Shown: one piece after another, positions 6,177 to 7,179 of the stretch
Position numbering within the stretch: the stretch's first letter is position 1
Layout: each line of letters opens with the position of its first letter
Origin: Phycisphaera mikurensis NBRC 102666
Lineage (GTDB): Bacteria > Planctomycetota > Phycisphaerae > Phycisphaerales > SM1A02
Length of the DNA stretch: 7,179 bases
Reading direction: 5' to 3'
NCBI GenBank assembly: GCA_945870475.1
Contig: CAMBSR010000114.1
Span: 1-7,179, forward strand
Program-made: the position numbers and the translations under genes
The notes under the pieces: model-generated
What the model was told of the DNA's origin: nothing
Database searches by the model: none
The model's input: the letters and a program-made list of their open reading frames with translations, nothing else

Positions 6177-6182
6177 GTGTTG

Positions 6183-6186
6183 CTCC
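6183..6186 (-). promoter_or_regulatory. Ribosome binding site fixing the GTG start of ctaE
   Basis: GGAG on the minus strand, six bases before the GTG at 6174-6176. The spacing supports this non-ATG start, which includes the His-rich tail in the protein. Confidence 0.6.
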
Positions 6187-6201
6187 GAGCGTGTCTGTTC
6201 G

Positions 6202-6215
6202 GGCCCCGCAGGGCC
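6202..6215 (-). other. Short hairpin in the ctaD-ctaE spacer
   Basis: GGCCC (6202-6206) pairs with GGGCC (6211-6215) around a four-base loop, a five-pair all-GC stem in the 76-base spacer. There is no U-tract, so it is not a convincing terminator; it could slow RNA decay or be chance in GC-rich DNA. Confidence 0.2.
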
Positions 6216-6255
6216 GTCAATGCTGCGTCAGCCGTCAAGGCTGCGTCAGCCGTCA
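6213..6255. repeat. 18-bp tandem repeat, about 2.4 copies, spanning the ctaD stop
   Basis: Units 6213-6230 and 6231-6248 differ at one base, and a third partial unit begins at 6249 (GCCGTCA). Read on the minus strand, each unit begins TGACGGC; the first TGA is the ctaD stop and, because the unit length is a multiple of three, TGA recurs in the same frame at 6237-6235 and 6219-6217. This looks like a local tandem duplication just past the end of ctaD. Confidence 0.85.
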
Positions 6256-7179
6256 GTGCGCTGCCTTGGCGCCTCCGGCGCCCGGGTTCACCTCGGGATC
6301 GGCGCTCTCGTCGACCCAGTAGCCGCCCGCCTTCTCGTCCCAGTGGACGACGCTGAAGTCGTAGCAGTCGCCGACGCGCGGCGCCTTGGCGAAGTTGTCG
6401 AAGGGCGGCGGGCTGGCGCACTGCCACTCCAGGCTGCGGCCACCCCACGGGTTGGCCGGCGCCTTGCGGCCCGTGAAGAAGCTGCCGAACAGGCTCACCG
6501 CGGTCAGCACGAAGCCGAAGGCCATGGTGTAGCTGCCGATGGTGGAGATGACGTGATAGATCTGGAACTCGGGCTGGTAGTCGTAGTAGCGGCGCGGCAT
6601 GCCCTTGGAGCCCAGGATGAACTGGGTGAAGAAGGTCACGTTGAAGCCGATGAAGATGATCCAGCAGGCGATGGTGCCCAGGCGCTCGTCGTACATGCGG
6701 CCGAAGATCTTCGGCCACCAGTGGTGCAGGCCGCCGATCATGGCGATGAGCGCGCTGCCCATCATCACATAGTGGAAGTGCGCCACCACGAAGTAGGTAT
6801 CGTGCAGGTGGACGTCGGTGCTCAGGGTCGCCAGGTGCAGGCCGGTGAGGCCGCCGATGGTGAACAGGAACAGGAACGCCAGCGCGTACCACATGGGCGT
6901 GGTCAGCGAGACCGAACCCTTGTAGAGGGTGGCGATCCAGTTGAACACCTTCACGGCGCTGGGGATGGCGACGCTGAAGCTGATGGCCGAGAACAGCGTG
7001 TTCAGAAGGGCCGACTGGCCCGAGGTGAACATGTGGTGGCCCCACACGATGAAGCTGAACATGGCGATGGCGATCGAGCTGAACGCGATGAAGCGGTAGC
7101 CGAAGATCGACCGGTGGCTGTTGACCGCGATGATCTCGCTGATGATGCCCATGGCGGGCAGGATCATGATGTACACGGC
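6253..7179 (-). CDS. ctaD: Cytochrome c oxidase subunit I, C-terminal part (A2-type)
   Basis: The C-terminal 308 residues of the catalytic subunit, which reduces O2 and pumps protons; the start is beyond the right edge. Counting from the edge, A1-V2-Y3-IMILPAMGIISEII is helix VI with the Tyr that is cross-linked to a CuB-ligand His in this family. VWGHHMFTSG (45-54) holds the two other CuB His ligands (48-49). IPSAVKVFNW (72-81) carries the K-channel Lys (K77). LHDTYFVVAHFHYV (125-138) contains the Mg-site H126/D127, the heme a3 ligand H134 and the low-spin heme ligand H136. All redox-centre residues visible are intact. Ala at position 1 replaces the Glu of the A1-type HPEVY motif, as in A2-type enzymes such as Thermus and Rhodothermus caa3 (HPxVY). 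The polar C-terminal tail of about 70 residues ends at TGA 6255-6253. ctaE follows after 76 bases. Confidence 0.97.
   Translation of the reverse strand, partial: AVYIMILPAMGIISEIIAVNSHRSIFGYRFIAFSSIAIAMFSFIVWGHHMFTSGQSALLNTLFSAISFSVAIPSAVKVFNWIATLYKGSVSLTTPMWYALAFLFLFTIGGLTGLHLATLSTDVHLHDTYFVVAHFHYVMMGSALIAMIGGLHHWWPKIFGRMYDERLGTIACWIIFIGFNVTFFTQFILGSKGMPRRYYDYQPEFQIYHVISTIGSYTMAFGFVLTAVSLFGSFFTGRKAPANPWGGRSLEWQCASPPPFDNFAKAPRVGDCYDFSVVHWDEKAGGYWVDESADPEVNPGAGGAKAAH

Noticed and set aside
6202..6215. Rho-independent terminator between ctaD and ctaE
   Set aside because: The stem is only five pairs and no U-tract follows, and the genes are expected to be cotranscribed as parts of one complex.
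4116..6356. 746-codon plus-strand open frame opposite the oxidase subunits
   Set aside because: It runs across three real genes and their spacers on the other strand; low-complexity HGE/R composition is typical of GC-rich shadows, and no ribosome binding site or domain was seen.
6173..7045. Alternate minus-strand frame with an LTADAALTADAALTAL repeat
   Set aside because: It is an out-of-frame reading of ctaD; the repeat in its translation is only the 18-bp tandem DNA repeat past the ctaD stop.

Overview
The window is a GC-rich bacterial chromosome segment devoted almost entirely to an aerobic respiratory terminal oxidase: heme A biosynthesis genes on one side and structural subunits of a heme-copper cytochrome c oxidase on the other. 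The source is not certain. A C-terminal squalene/prenyltransferase-repeat fragment, an oversized CtaA, a subunit III with a long Pro/Ala-rich loop and a DUF3179 gene all fit Planctomycetota (perhaps Phycisphaerae-like). Gemmatimonadota or another GC-rich phylum is not excluded. There are no signs of mobile DNA, CRISPR, RNA genes or recent transfer.

Layout. 2-313 (+) is the 3' end of a squalene-cyclase-like repeat protein. It converges, with 12 bp between, on ctaA (326-1795, -), a heme A synthase with about 180 extra N-terminal residues forming roughly five extra membrane helices. A 62-bp divergent intergenic region separates ctaA from ctaB (1858-2880, +, heme O synthase), which overlaps by ATGA a membrane-anchored DUF3179 protein (2877-4028, +). 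This gene converges on a minus-strand oxidase operon whose transcription order is ctaD (subunit I, start beyond the window), ctaE (subunit III with His-rich tail and periplasmic insert), ctaF (subunit IV, His-rich tail) and a second, shorter subunit III paralogue (4059-4670).

How it works together. CtaB farnesylates heme B to heme O and CtaA converts heme O to heme A. Subunit I binds the low-spin heme and the heme-CuB site; subunits III and IV surround it. The first residues visible in subunit I read A-V-Y where A1-type oxidases have E-V-Y, followed by an A2-like helix VI. This points to an A2-type (caa3-like) enzyme. Subunit II, Sco and other assembly genes are not in the window and would be expected beyond 7179.

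No wholly new system is apparent. The most notable points are the DUF3179 protein that lacks the family's CPLC/CPLT cysteine but has a CNIC pair elsewhere, the CtaA N-terminal membrane extension, the subunit III insert, the His-rich tails on two adjacent subunits, and an 18-bp tandem repeat that contains the ctaD stop codon.
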